NCBI GenBank assembly: GCA_031271075.1
Contig: JAISWN010000064.1
Span: forward strand, 1 to 6,717
Direction: 5' to 3'
DNA: 6,717 nucleotides
DNA from: Treponema sp.
GTDB lineage: Bacteria; Spirochaetota; Spirochaetia; Treponematales; Breznakiellaceae
Below, in pieces: positions 1-6,717 of this stretch. How positions within the stretch are numbered: position 1 is the first letter of the stretch; each line of letters starts with the position of its first letter. A program made the translations under genes and the position numbers. The notes under the pieces are model-generated. The model saw nothing but the letters and a program-made list of their open reading frames with translations. It searched no databases and was not told the origin of the DNA.

Positions 1-1217
1 ATGGCGTTCTTACGGCGGGTGGCATCCCGGGCCTGCCGGGCGGCGATCCGGGCCTTGGCGGCAAGGACGGACTTTTCCAGGATGTTGTTTATCACATCGG
101 GCCGCTGGTCCAGGTACAGTTCCAACTGCTCGTTGGTCAGGGTCTCCACAATGCCCTTTACCTCGGAGTTGCCCAGCTTGGCCTTGGTTTGGCCCTCAAA
201 CTGGGGTTCCGGCACCTTGACGGATAGCACCGCGGTAAGGCCCTCCCGCACGTCGTCGCCGGAAAGGCTCTCGTCCATCTTCTTGGCCTGCTTGGACTTC
301 TTAAGGTACTCGTTCAGGGTACGGGTAAGGGCGGACTTAAAGCCAATCAGGTGGGTTCCCCCCTCCCGGGTGTTGATGTCGTTCACAAAGGAGTACATTA
401 TCTCGTTGAAGCCGTCATTGTACTGGATGGCGCACTCCACCGCGACGCCGTCCCGCTCCCCCTCGATAAAGACGGGTTCCTTGTACAGCACGCTCTTGTT
501 CTCGTTCAGGTAGCTGACAAAGCTCTTTACCCCCCCCTCAAAGCGGAATTCGTGGGTTTTGGGGTTGGTAAGCCGGTTATCCCGGATGCTTATCTTAAGG
601 CCCTTGTTGAGAAAGGCCAGTTCCCGCAGCCGGTTGGAAAGGACATCGAAGTTATAGGTGGTGGTCTCGAATATACCGGAATCGGCCTTAAAGCGGACTA
701 CCGTGCCCTTTTCCCTGGCCGCGGCGTTGTAGGGGAGTCCCTCGGGAGGAACCACGGCGGTGCGGCCCTCGGGGATACCGATCCGGTAACGCTGGGTGTA
801 TATCCTGCCGTCCCGGTGGACATAGACTTCGCACCATTCGGAAAGGGCGTTAACCACCGATACCCCTACGCCATGGAGGCCCCCGGAGACCTTGTAGGAA
901 TCCTTGTCGAATTTACCCCCCGCATGGAGCTGGGTCATAACCAGTTCCAGGGCGCTGACCCCCTCGCCGGGGTGGATGTCCACCGGGATACCCCGGCCGT
1001 TGTCCTCCACCCGGACAATGTCGTTTCCCTCCAGGACTACCAGAATATCATCACAGAAGCCCTGCATGGCTTCGTCTACCGAATTGTCTACAACTTCATA
1101 CACCAGGTGATGCAAGCCGTCTATCCCGGTGGTTCCGATGTACATACCGGGACGGGTCCTTACCGCCTCAAGGCCCTTAAGAACCTTTATATTTTCAGCC
1201 GAATAAGATGCGCTCAT
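1..1217 (-). CDS. gyrB: DNA gyrase subunit B, N-terminal part (runs off the left edge)
   Basis: Reading the minus strand from ATG at 1217 gives 405 uninterrupted codons with no stop before the window edge, out of about 635 expected. GyrB is the ATPase subunit of gyrase, which adds negative supercoils to DNA as an A2B2 tetramer. The GHKL ATPase domain is clear: YEVVDNSVDEA around residues 40-50 (E41 in the position of the catalytic glutamate), EDNGRGIP at 71-78 (D72 binds adenine) and GGLHGVGVSVVNALS at 112-126. The transducer domain follows, with REGGTHLIGFK near 284-294 and QTKAKLGNSEVKG at 343-355, whose K345 matches the ATP-contacting lysine. The Toprim domain lies outside the window. Family recognition is very secure. 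GyrB is preferred over ParE because of the sequence and its place beside dnaA. The Shine-Dalgarno is weak (GAAG close to the ATG). The gene is divergent from dnaA across the origin. Confidence 0.96.
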   Translation of the reverse strand, partial: MSASYSAENIKVLKGLEAVRTRPGMYIGTTGIDGLHHLVYEVVDNSVDEAMQGFCDDILVVLEGNDIVRVEDNGRGIPVDIHPGEGVSALELVMTQLHAGGKFDKDSYKVSGGLHGVGVSVVNALSEWCEVYVHRDGRIYTQRYRIGIPEGRTAVVPPEGLPYNAAAREKGTVVRFKADSGIFETTTYNFDVLSNRLRELAFLNKGLKISIRDNRLTNPKTHEFRFEGGVKSFVSYLNENKSVLYKEPVFIEGERDGVAVECAIQYNDGFNEIMYSFVNDINTREGGTHLIGFKSALTRTLNEYLKKSKQAKKMDESLSGDDVREGLTAVLSVKVPEPQFEGQTKAKLGNSEVKGIVETLTNEQLELYLDQRPDVINNILEKSVLAAKARIAARQARDATRRKNA

Positions 1218-1305
1218 AGCTTCATAATATTTGGCTTGCACAAAAAAGTAAAGGTAACGTAGAATTGTATCCGTTGTTCTTTGGCCCGGCTGGGAAAGGC
1301 CGGCT

Positions 1306-1325
1306 TGTGTATAAGTTGTGTATAA
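1306..1325 (-). promoter_or_regulatory. Tandem pair of perfect DnaA boxes
   Basis: TGTGTATAA occurs at 1306-1314 and again at 1317-1325; both are exact reverse complements of the consensus TTATNCACA. They lie in an 11-bp direct repeat (TTGTGTATAAG then TTGTGTATAAA), so the two sites sit on the same face of the helix about one turn apart. Such spacing would suit cooperative DnaA binding. Box identity comes from the established consensus; function is inferred. Confidence 0.75.
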
Positions 1326-1402
1326 ATTGGGTGATTATGGATAGTTGGGAAAAGGTCTTCCGGCCTTGTTTCCGGTTATCCCAAATCGCGTCTTTGTTTT
1401 AC

Positions 1403-1429
1403 CTAATTCCTTATAATATAAGGAATTAG
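1403..1429. repeat. 27-bp perfect palindrome followed by a T-run
   Basis: CTAATTCCTTATA (1403-1415) is the exact reverse complement of TATAAGGAATTAG (1417-1429), with one central base at 1416. A run of seven T starts at 1431. The T-run makes a rho-independent terminator for leftward-to-rightward transcripts conceivable. However, the stem is A+T-rich with almost no loop, and no gene on the plus strand ends here. A binding site for a dimeric protein, or an extruding cruciform within oriC, fits at least as well. Its 12-mer ATAAGGAATTAG recurs at 3101-3112. Confidence 0.7.
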
Positions 1430-1490
1430 CTTTTTTTGCTATTCGGGTTTTAAGATAAAAACCGGCTTTCGGGGCAACCTTTGGCGGATT

Positions 1491-1548
1491 TTTCGTTAAA
1501 ATTGTTAAAAAGGTTTGTGGATAACATGTTAATATTTTTTAATATACT
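1491..1548. other. A+T-rich block, candidate DNA unwinding element
   Basis: Only 11 of these 58 bases are G or C, against roughly half in the flanking genes. It contains two GTTAAAA repeats (1495-1501 and 1504-1510), a perfect DnaA box (1516-1524), the palindrome TAACATGTTA (1522-1531) and two AATAT segments around a T-run. A DnaA box directly beside a low-melting stretch is the usual arrangement at bacterial unwinding elements. The same bases must also hold the dnaA promoter, so part of the A+T richness may reflect that. Confidence 0.5.
1516..1524 (-). promoter_or_regulatory. Perfect DnaA box just upstream of dnaA
   Basis: TGTGGATAA is an exact reverse-orientation match to TTATCCACA, the strongest form of the DnaA box. 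It ends 35 bp before the dnaA ATG and just upstream of a possible -10 (TATACT, 1543-1548). It could therefore act both in origin unwinding and in DnaA autorepression. Function is inferred from position. Confidence 0.7.
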
Positions 1549-1559
1549 GGGTGGCGGGT

Positions 1560-2990
<1,431 letters not shown>

Positions 2991-3044
2991 AAACCTGTAT
3001 ATTTCCGGGGTAAAAACGGTATAAAAGTCCTTTCAGGGTTAATA

Positions 3045-3053
3045 TGTGGAAAA
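3045..3053 (-). promoter_or_regulatory. DnaA-box-like site, one mismatch
   Basis: TGTGGAAAA differs from TGTGNATAA only at position 7. With flanking A at 3044, it forms a 10-bp inverted repeat with 3118-3127. It may be a second, weaker DnaA-binding cluster or a control site for dnaN; binding is inferred. Confidence 0.4.
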
Positions 3054-3083
3054 TTCCGCCTGATTTTCCCGGTTTTGTGAATT

Positions 3084-3114
3084 CCCTAATTCATTACCCG
3101 ATAAGGAATTAGGG
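3084..3114 (+). terminator. Hairpin after dnaA, terminator or protein-binding palindrome
   Basis: CCCTAATTC (3084-3092) pairs perfectly with GAATTAGGG (3106-3114). After one A-G mismatch, three further pairs close a five-base loop. The hairpin is about 95 bp past the dnaA stop and is followed by a G-run and only four T, so it is a poor intrinsic terminator. The right arm contains ATAAGGAATTAG (3101-3112), the same 12-mer as both arms of the oriC palindrome. This suggests a shared binding site rather than a terminator. Confidence 0.4.
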
Positions 3115-3117
3115 GGG

Positions 3118-3126
3118 TTTTCCACA
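3118..3126 (+). promoter_or_regulatory. DnaA-box-like site, one mismatch
   Basis: TTTTCCACA differs from TTATCCACA at position 3 only. It is the exact inverted partner of 3045-3053, on the other side of the hairpin, and lies about 70 bp upstream of the dnaN start. Confidence 0.4.
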
Positions 3127-3196
3127 TCCTAGAAGCCCCTATTACTACGATTACTGATATATATTAAAATACAATATTAAGAGGAGTTACGAACCT

Positions 3197-4297
3197 ATGA
3201 AATTTAGCTGTGAAAAGAGCGTGCTGTTTAAAGAAATCTCAATCGCCCAGGAGATTATCTCGACAAAAAACGCCATATCCATCCTGTCCAATATCTATAT
3301 CGAAGCGGAAAACGACAGTCTTATCATAAAGGCCACCGATACCAAGGTCAATTTTGCGACGAAAGTTCCGGTAAACGTGCAGGATTCGGGGGCAACCACC
3401 GTCTTTGGGGACAAATTTTTCGGTATTCTCAACGCAAGCCCCGACGGGGAGCTGGAATTTGAGCAGCAGGACGCCAAAATGACCATAAAATCGACGGTTA
3501 AGAAGGCCCGCTGGCAGCTTAAAAGCATCGCTTCCGACAAATTTCCCGAATTTCCCGTGTCCGGAACGGATTTCTTTGAAATGCCCATCAAAGAATTCAA
3601 GGATATGATAAACCAGACCGTTTTCGCGGTTTCTGACGACGAAACCCGGTACTTTATGAACGGAGTGTACTTTGAAAAGGCGGAGGAAGGCCTTGTCATG
3701 GTTGCCACCGACGGGCGGCGCCTTGCCTATATCAATAAAAGCGCCGGAGAGGGGATAAAGGACTTTGCCGGGGTAATCATCCCCCCAAAGGTACTCAACA
3801 TCATTACAAAACGCTCCGGGGATGAGGGCCTTATCTCGCTTTCCGTAACGGATAAAATTATCTTTATCAGTTTTGGTTCCTACCGGCTCTCTTCGGTACT
3901 GCTGGATGGGCAGTTTCCCAACTACCGACGGGTAATTCCCGAAAGCCAGAGTAATTCCATCTCGGTAAACCGGATGGACATGCTTAACGCCCTGCGGCGG
4001 GTATCCCTCCTGGTGGAACAGAAGTCCCACCGGGTATATATGGGCCTGGCGCCGGGGCTTATGTCGGTATATTCCGAGGAAAGCGATATAGGAACCGCCC
4101 GTGAAGAGATACCCTGTATGTACGAGGGGCCGGAAATCTCCATTGCCCTGAACTACCGTTACATTGAGGAGCCTTTCAAATACATAGACAGTGAAGATAT
4201 AAACATCCGGTTTACCGAACCTACCAAGGCGATAACCATCCAGCCCATACCGGAGAAGGATTTTTTTAACATAGTCATGCCCATGCAGCTTGATTAA
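3197..4297 (+). CDS. dnaN: DNA polymerase III subunit beta (sliding clamp)
   Basis: This 366-residue protein has the length and sequence of the bacterial beta clamp, which dimerises into a ring round DNA and tethers polymerase III and other replication and repair enzymes. The three clamp folds would lie at roughly residues 1-120, 121-245 and 246-366. Recognisable family segments are the N-terminal AISILSNIYIEA followed by the KATDT strand, ATDGRRLAYI in the second domain, the SSVLLDGQFPNYRRVIP stretch ending the second domain, and the C-terminal IVMPMQLD, which helps form the partner-binding pocket. The clamp has no catalytic motif to inspect. The start is supported by AGAGGAG at 3180-3186, ten bases before ATG. 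It follows dnaA by 206 bp and precedes recF by only 25 bp (8-bp overlap if recF begins at TTG 4290), so dnaN and recF are probably co-transcribed. Confidence 0.97.
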   Translation: MKFSCEKSVLFKEISIAQEIISTKNAISILSNIYIEAENDSLIIKATDTKVNFATKVPVNVQDSGATTVFGDKFFGILNASPDGELEFEQQDAKMTIKSTVKKARWQLKSIASDKFPEFPVSGTDFFEMPIKEFKDMINQTVFAVSDDETRYFMNGVYFEKAEEGLVMVATDGRRLAYINKSAGEGIKDFAGVIIPPKVLNIITKRSGDEGLISLSVTDKIIFISFGSYRLSSVLLDGQFPNYRRVIPESQSNSISVNRMDMLNALRRVSLLVEQKSHRVYMGLAPGLMSVYSEESDIGTAREEIPCMYEGPEISIALNYRYIEEPFKYIDSEDINIRFTEPTKAITIQPIPEKDFFNIVMPMQLD

Positions 4298-4322
4298 ACC
4301 GGCAACCGGCCGCCTTTCTGTC

Positions 4323-5420
4323 GTGATTTTTGAGTATATCAGGACCGCATCCTTCCGGAACCTTGGGGATCAGGAGGTGTTTACCGGCGGGAAGGATATT
4401 TTCCTGGTAGGTGAAAACGGTCAGGGAAAAACCAACTTTCTTGAGGCCCTGTACTTCTCCTCCTACGCTTCCTCTTTCCGGGGGGCCAGGGACGGGGAAC
4501 TGATTTGTACGGGAAAAAAAAGTTACGCGGTACAGGCGGGAACATCCTCAAAGGCCGGTTCGCTTAAAAGGGAGATCCTGATAAAATATCAGGGGGGGAA
4601 AAAGACAATCCAAATTGACGGGAAAGGGCTGGAGGACCGGAAAGATCTGCTGTCGGTTATTCCCTGCATTGTTTTCTGCCATGAGGACATGGAGTTTGTC
4701 TCCGGCAGCCCGGAGCAGCGGCGCTGGTTTTTTGATCAGAGCCTTTCCCTCTACGACCCGGTGTATCTGGACGATCTCCGCCGGTACCGCAAGGTTTTAA
4801 AAACCCGGAATCTCCTTCTTAGGGAAAAACCCTTCCCCCCAGGGGGGGCCGCCCTTTTGGACGCTTTGGATCCCCAAATTGCCCTCTACGGTTTGAAGCT
4901 CATGGAGAAAAGGGAAGACGCGGCCGGGCTTTTCTCCGGCCTCTTCGGATCCCTTTACGGGGAAGTTTCCGGCATCGACGGGATTACGGTACGCTACGCC
5001 CCGTCCTGGAAGGCGGACAGCCTTGAGGGGATAAGCGCATCTCTCGCGGAACGGAGGGAAGCGGACATAGCCGCCGGTTTAAGCCTTTCCGGGCCCCACC
5101 GGGACCGGTATATTTTCAGCAGGGGAAACGCGGAATTCGCCGGGAAGGCATCTACCGGGCAGCGGCGGCTTCTTGCTTTGCTCCTCCGGGTAGCTCAGGC
5201 CGGGCGTTACTCCGGGGCGACGGGGAAAAACCCGGTGCTCCTTTTGGATGACGTGCTTCTGGAAATGGACGGCGAAAAAAGGCGGAAATTTCTTTCGGTT
5301 ATGCCCGGTTACGACCAGGCTTTTTTTACCTTCCTCCCGGAGGAACCCTATGAGCATTACCGGGGGGAAGATACCCTGGTGTACCGGGTGGCGGATGGCT
5401 GCTTGTCGGAGGGAATATGA
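4323..5420 (+). CDS. recF: DNA replication and repair protein RecF
   Basis: RecF is an SMC/ABC-like ATPase that, with RecO and RecR, helps load RecA at single-strand gaps and stalled forks. From GTG 4323 the protein has 365 residues, usual for RecF. It shows Walker A GENGQGKT (30-37), then LEALYFSSYASSFRG, LSGPHRD (255-261), an ABC-type signature STGQRRLLALLL (277-288) and Walker B VLLLDD (305-310) running into the D-loop. An in-frame TTG at 4290 would add 11 residues and overlap dnaN by 8 bp. I prefer GTG 4323 because it begins MIFEYIRTASFRN, the usual RecF opening, and places the Walker lysine at K36 as in E. coli RecF. Neither start has a good Shine-Dalgarno, so translational coupling to dnaN is likely. 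The 3' end overlaps the next gene by 4 bp. Confidence 0.94.
   Translation: MIFEYIRTASFRNLGDQEVFTGGKDIFLVGENGQGKTNFLEALYFSSYASSFRGARDGELICTGKKSYAVQAGTSSKAGSLKREILIKYQGGKKTIQIDGKGLEDRKDLLSVIPCIVFCHEDMEFVSGSPEQRRWFFDQSLSLYDPVYLDDLRRYRKVLKTRNLLLREKPFPPGGAALLDALDPQIALYGLKLMEKREDAAGLFSGLFGSLYGEVSGIDGITVRYAPSWKADSLEGISASLAERREADIAAGLSLSGPHRDRYIFSRGNAEFAGKASTGQRRLLALLLRVAQAGRYSGATGKNPVLLLDDVLLEMDGEKRRKFLSVMPGYDQAFFTFLPEEPYEHYRGEDTLVYRVADGCLSEGI
5408..5413 (+). promoter_or_regulatory. Ribosome binding site of the DUF721 gene
   Basis: GGAGGG lies inside the end of recF and three bases before ATG 5417. It fixes that start and, with the ATGA stop-start overlap, indicates coupled translation of recF and the DUF721 gene. 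Confidence 0.6.
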
Positions 5421-5920
5421 AACGGGCGGGGGAATTACTTTCCGTTTTTTTTGACGAAAAACTGCTGAAAAAGGCAAAAAACTACTCGGATCTTTTTTCT
5501 TCCTGGGCCCGGATAACCGAAAAGTCCGGTATCGCTGCCGTTGCCGGTTACTCCAGGCTGAAGGAATTTGAGCGGGGGATTATTCTGATAGAGGCGGATC
5601 ATCCGGGCTGGGTGCAGATCCTCCAGACCGGGGAACAGCGGCTTCTTAAAAACATCCGGCGCCTCTTTCCGGAACTTGACATCAGGGGTATATCCTTTAT
5701 GTTGAGCCGGAATTTTTCCGCCCGGGAAGCGGAGGCTTGTCCGGCGGATGTTTCCGGCGCGGCGGAGCCGGTTTTTGCCGGGCAGGAGGAATCGGATAAA
5801 TCCCCAGAAAGGGCCCCTAAAACTGACGTTTATGAAAGAATAGACGACCAGCAGTTTAAGGACACCCTGAAACGGCTGGAACAGAGCCTTAGGAAACGGA
5901 ATTCGAGGCAGGCCCGGTGA
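5417..5920 (+). CDS. DUF721 protein, probable DciA-type helicase loader
   Basis: The first 100 or so of 167 residues match the DUF721/DciA pattern: a helical start, a tryptophan in SSWARITEKSG (about 29-39), a short strand (GIILIEADHPGWVQIL, about 54-69) with the characteristic hydrophobic residues before W, and a closing strand RGISFML. DciA proteins are the ancestral loaders of the replicative helicase DnaB in bacteria that lack DnaC or DnaI. Residues about 105-140 are acidic and low-complexity, probably disordered, and the C-terminus (about 143-163) is a charged amphipathic helix. The gene starts in the recF stop codon (ATGA), in the place of the treponemal DUF721 gene next to recF. The family call is fairly sure; loader activity in this organism is inferred from the family. 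No gyrA follows, although gyrA comes next in T. pallidum as I recall. Confidence 0.85.
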   Translation: MKRAGELLSVFFDEKLLKKAKNYSDLFSSWARITEKSGIAAVAGYSRLKEFERGIILIEADHPGWVQILQTGEQRLLKNIRRLFPELDIRGISFMLSRNFSAREAEACPADVSGAAEPVFAGQEESDKSPERAPKTDVYERIDDQQFKDTLKRLEQSLRKRNSRQAR

Positions 5921-6049
5921 GTACCGCGCCTGTTCCCCAAATCCACCGGACAAGAAACAGGGATGAGAAAAACTACGAATACCTTAGATGATGATAGAAC
6001 ATATTTTTTTACTGTATAAAAATAGAAAATTTAATATAGAGAGCCGTAG
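5921..6049. other. A+T-rich spacer without a convincing gene
   Basis: Composition shifts sharply here: 5996-6040 is nearly all A and T, between G+C-rich genes. No terminator or tRNA is visible. The only tiny frames are GTG 5917 (24 codons) and ATG 5963 (18 codons, ending in TYFFTV and TAA at 6017-6019). The latter resembles the opening TYFFTV motif of REP-associated (IS200-type) transposases, but 18 residues cannot prove descent. It may be a junction where other sequence joined the replication operon. Confidence 0.4.
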
Positions 6050-6571
6050 ATAAAGCGTACATCTGATAATAGGGGAAGGCGCCTGGGCCTTCGGTCTTCT
6101 AAAACTGCGACTACCTGGATACCCGAGCGGGCCAAGAAGCGCCTGCGCTATATTCACGCCCTCCGAACCGTGGGAGTACAGGGCGTTCCAGGGAAATTCA
6201 AGCTCCGGGATCGCAAATGCCCCCTCTGTCAATGGCAAAGCCATTACCCTCCTGCCGATGCGGTAGCGGACAAATTCGACACTGCTCTTATTCTTTCCGG
6301 GGATAGCGATCTGGCCCCGGTTACCACCAAGCTCAGGGAGATCTGCCCCGGCAAGAAGATCGGTATCATCGTCCCCCAGAACCAGTCCGCCATGAACCTC
6401 AAACAACACGCCGATTTCTTCAAGAAGATACAGGACAGAGACTTGAAAAAGTCCCTCCTGTCGGAGCAACTTACCTATAACGGCAAAATCATTACCGCCC
6501 CTGTCGGCTGGCTGCCCAAACCGGAACCGAAGACGGAAAAGCAGGAACTGGGCAGTGATAAAAGCCCATAA
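6050..6571 (+). pseudogene. Decayed NYN-domain (DUF88/LabA-type) protein gene
   Basis: NYN proteins are PIN-like, metal-dependent predicted ribonucleases. This frame is open from 6050 to TAA 6569-6571. From about 6113 it reads like the family: PERAKKRLRYIHALR, a CPLC pair (6218-6229), then KFDTALILSGDSDLAP (from about 6272), with the conserved acidic residues in SGDSDL, and a C-terminal KKIGIIVPQNQSAMNLKQHADFFKKI. Two family parts are missing. The N-terminal YIDGFN-like strand with its first acidic residue is absent. So is the central segment with the TDVNIAV-like motif, because WQSHYPP runs almost directly into DAVADKFD. The only in-frame start near the homology is GTG 6170, without a ribosome binding site. 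I infer a truncated copy with an internal in-frame deletion, most likely inactive. A short functional derivative (133 residues from GTG 6170) cannot be excluded. Confidence 0.7.
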
Positions 6572-6581
6572 AGTATACTTT
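6570..6581. repeat. 12-bp perfect palindrome at the end of the NYN relic
   Basis: AAAGTATACTTT is its own reverse complement, overlaps the last two bases of the TAA stop and is followed by three more T. With no loop and an A+T-rich stem it is at best a weak terminator; it may be chance in an A+T-rich spot. Confidence 0.35.
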
Positions 6582-6615
6582 TTTGGTGATAGTCGCAAAG
6601 AAGGTTGACGAGCAG

Positions 6616-6717
6616 CTACAGAGCAAGCAGGCCCTCGGTTTGCGTGGCGGCTATTGTCTTGAAACCGCTCCTCCGCATCGTGTTATACAGGTCGTCGCTA
6701 AGAAAATCCGAGCCGCG
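6616..6717 (-). CDS. Possible C-terminal end of an unknown minus-strand gene (partial)
   Basis: On the minus strand an open frame enters from the right edge and ends at TAG (6618-6616) after 33 codons. It reads SDDLYNTMRRSGFKTIAATQ and ends TEGLLAL, with a G or C in most third positions like the genes to the left. I do not recognise a family. If real, the gene would converge on the NYN relic, with a 44-bp gap between the two stops. The plus strand over the same bases is also open (GTG 6586 to the edge, ending VIQVVAKKIRAA), so strand cannot be decided from 100 bases. Confidence 0.25.
   Translation of the reverse strand, partial: RGSDFLSDDLYNTMRRSGFKTIAATQTEGLLAL

Larger units (their letters stand above)
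1218..1559. other. oriC: Putative chromosomal replication origin (oriC) in the gyrB-dnaA gap
   Basis: This 342-bp non-coding gap separates divergent gyrB and dnaA. It contains three perfect matches to the DnaA box TTATNCACA, all in the TGTGNATAA orientation (1306-1314, 1317-1325, 1516-1524). It also holds a 27-bp perfect palindrome (1403-1429) and a block of about 80% A+T (1491-1548) that could serve as the unwinding element. Looser box-like sites with two mismatches are at 1336-1344 and 1376-1384. No convincing open frame crosses it; the forward frame that enters from the left is a shadow of gyrB. Placing the origin here is inference from gene context and box clustering. The dnaA-dnaN gap also has weaker boxes, so a bipartite origin is possible. 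Confidence 0.75.
2991..3196. other. dnaA-dnaN intergenic region with DnaA-box-like sites and a hairpin
   Basis: This 206-bp gap has no plausible gene. It holds a one-mismatch DnaA box at 3045-3053 (TGTGGAAAA), its exact reverse complement at 3118-3126 (TTTTCCACA), and an imperfect hairpin between them. An A+T-rich stretch at 3151-3180 then precedes the dnaN ribosome binding site. Possible -10 hexamers there are TAAAAT (3165-3170) and TACAAT (3170-3175). The only fitting -35 for the first, TTACTA (3142-3147, 17-bp spacer), matches consensus at three of six bases, so the dnaN promoter is tentative. Confidence 0.55.

Noticed and set aside
1..1262. Long plus-strand open frames at 1-513, 351-1262 and 904-1110
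   Set aside because: They are antisense shadows of gyrB; the minus-strand frame carries every GyrB ATPase and transducer motif, and the plus-strand translations resemble no family.
3239..4143. Minus-strand open frames inside dnaN, the longest 263 codons
   Set aside because: Antisense shadows of the beta clamp gene, with no ribosome binding site or recognisable domain.
4615..5477. Small extra frames within recF on both strands
   Set aside because: They overlap conserved RecF motifs in another frame and have no family resemblance.
5435..5953. 172-codon minus-strand frame opposite the DUF721 gene
   Set aside because: The plus strand has the DUF721 pattern, a good ribosome binding site and stop-start overlap with recF; the antisense frame has none of these.
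5984..6598. 204-codon minus-strand frame over the NYN relic
   Set aside because: The plus strand contains clear NYN motifs (SGDSDL, KKIGIIVP). The antisense product ends in an A+T-rich tail of low complexity and shows no family pattern.
6675..6683. TTATACAGG as a DnaA box
   Set aside because: Two mismatches to the consensus at the most conserved 3' positions, isolated and far from the origin gap.

Overview
The window reads as the replication-origin neighbourhood of a spirochaete chromosome, most likely a Treponema of about 50% G+C. The order is gyrB (reverse), an A+T-rich gap with DnaA boxes, then dnaA, dnaN, recF and a DUF721/DciA-type gene (all forward). Recalled gene order (dnaA-dnaN-recF-DUF721 in treponemes) and the protein sequences point that way. 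The moderate G+C would suit termite-gut treponemes better than T. pallidum or T. denticola, but that species-level hint is inference.

Layout. Bases 1-1217 hold the N-terminal two thirds of GyrB on the minus strand, cut by the window edge. Bases 1218-1559 are the probable oriC: two perfect DnaA boxes in tandem 11 bp apart, a 27-bp perfect palindrome, and a third perfect DnaA box inside a stretch of about 80% A+T just before dnaA. dnaA (1560-2990) is followed by a 206-bp gap with a second hairpin. This hairpin shares a 12-mer with the oriC palindrome and is flanked by an inverted pair of one-mismatch DnaA boxes. dnaN (3197-4297), recF (4323-5420) and the DUF721/DciA-type gene (5417-5920) follow closely. 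The recF stop and the next start overlap by 4 bp, so the three probably form one operon.

After 5920 the character changes. There is a short A+T-rich stretch with no convincing gene, then a decayed forward NYN/DUF88-type ribonuclease-like gene (about 6050-6571). That gene lacks its N-terminal half-domain and the central segment that normally carries a conserved acidic residue. The last 100 bases contain an open frame on both strands that I cannot assign.

Together the intact genes cover initiation (DnaA), probable helicase loading (DciA type), processivity (beta clamp), gap repair (RecF) and supercoiling (GyrB). gyrB and dnaA are transcribed away from the putative origin, as expected for leading-strand genes. 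I see no new defence or mobile system. The points worth a second look are the paired palindromes at the origin, the DnaA-box pair in front of dnaN, and the gene relics at the right end.
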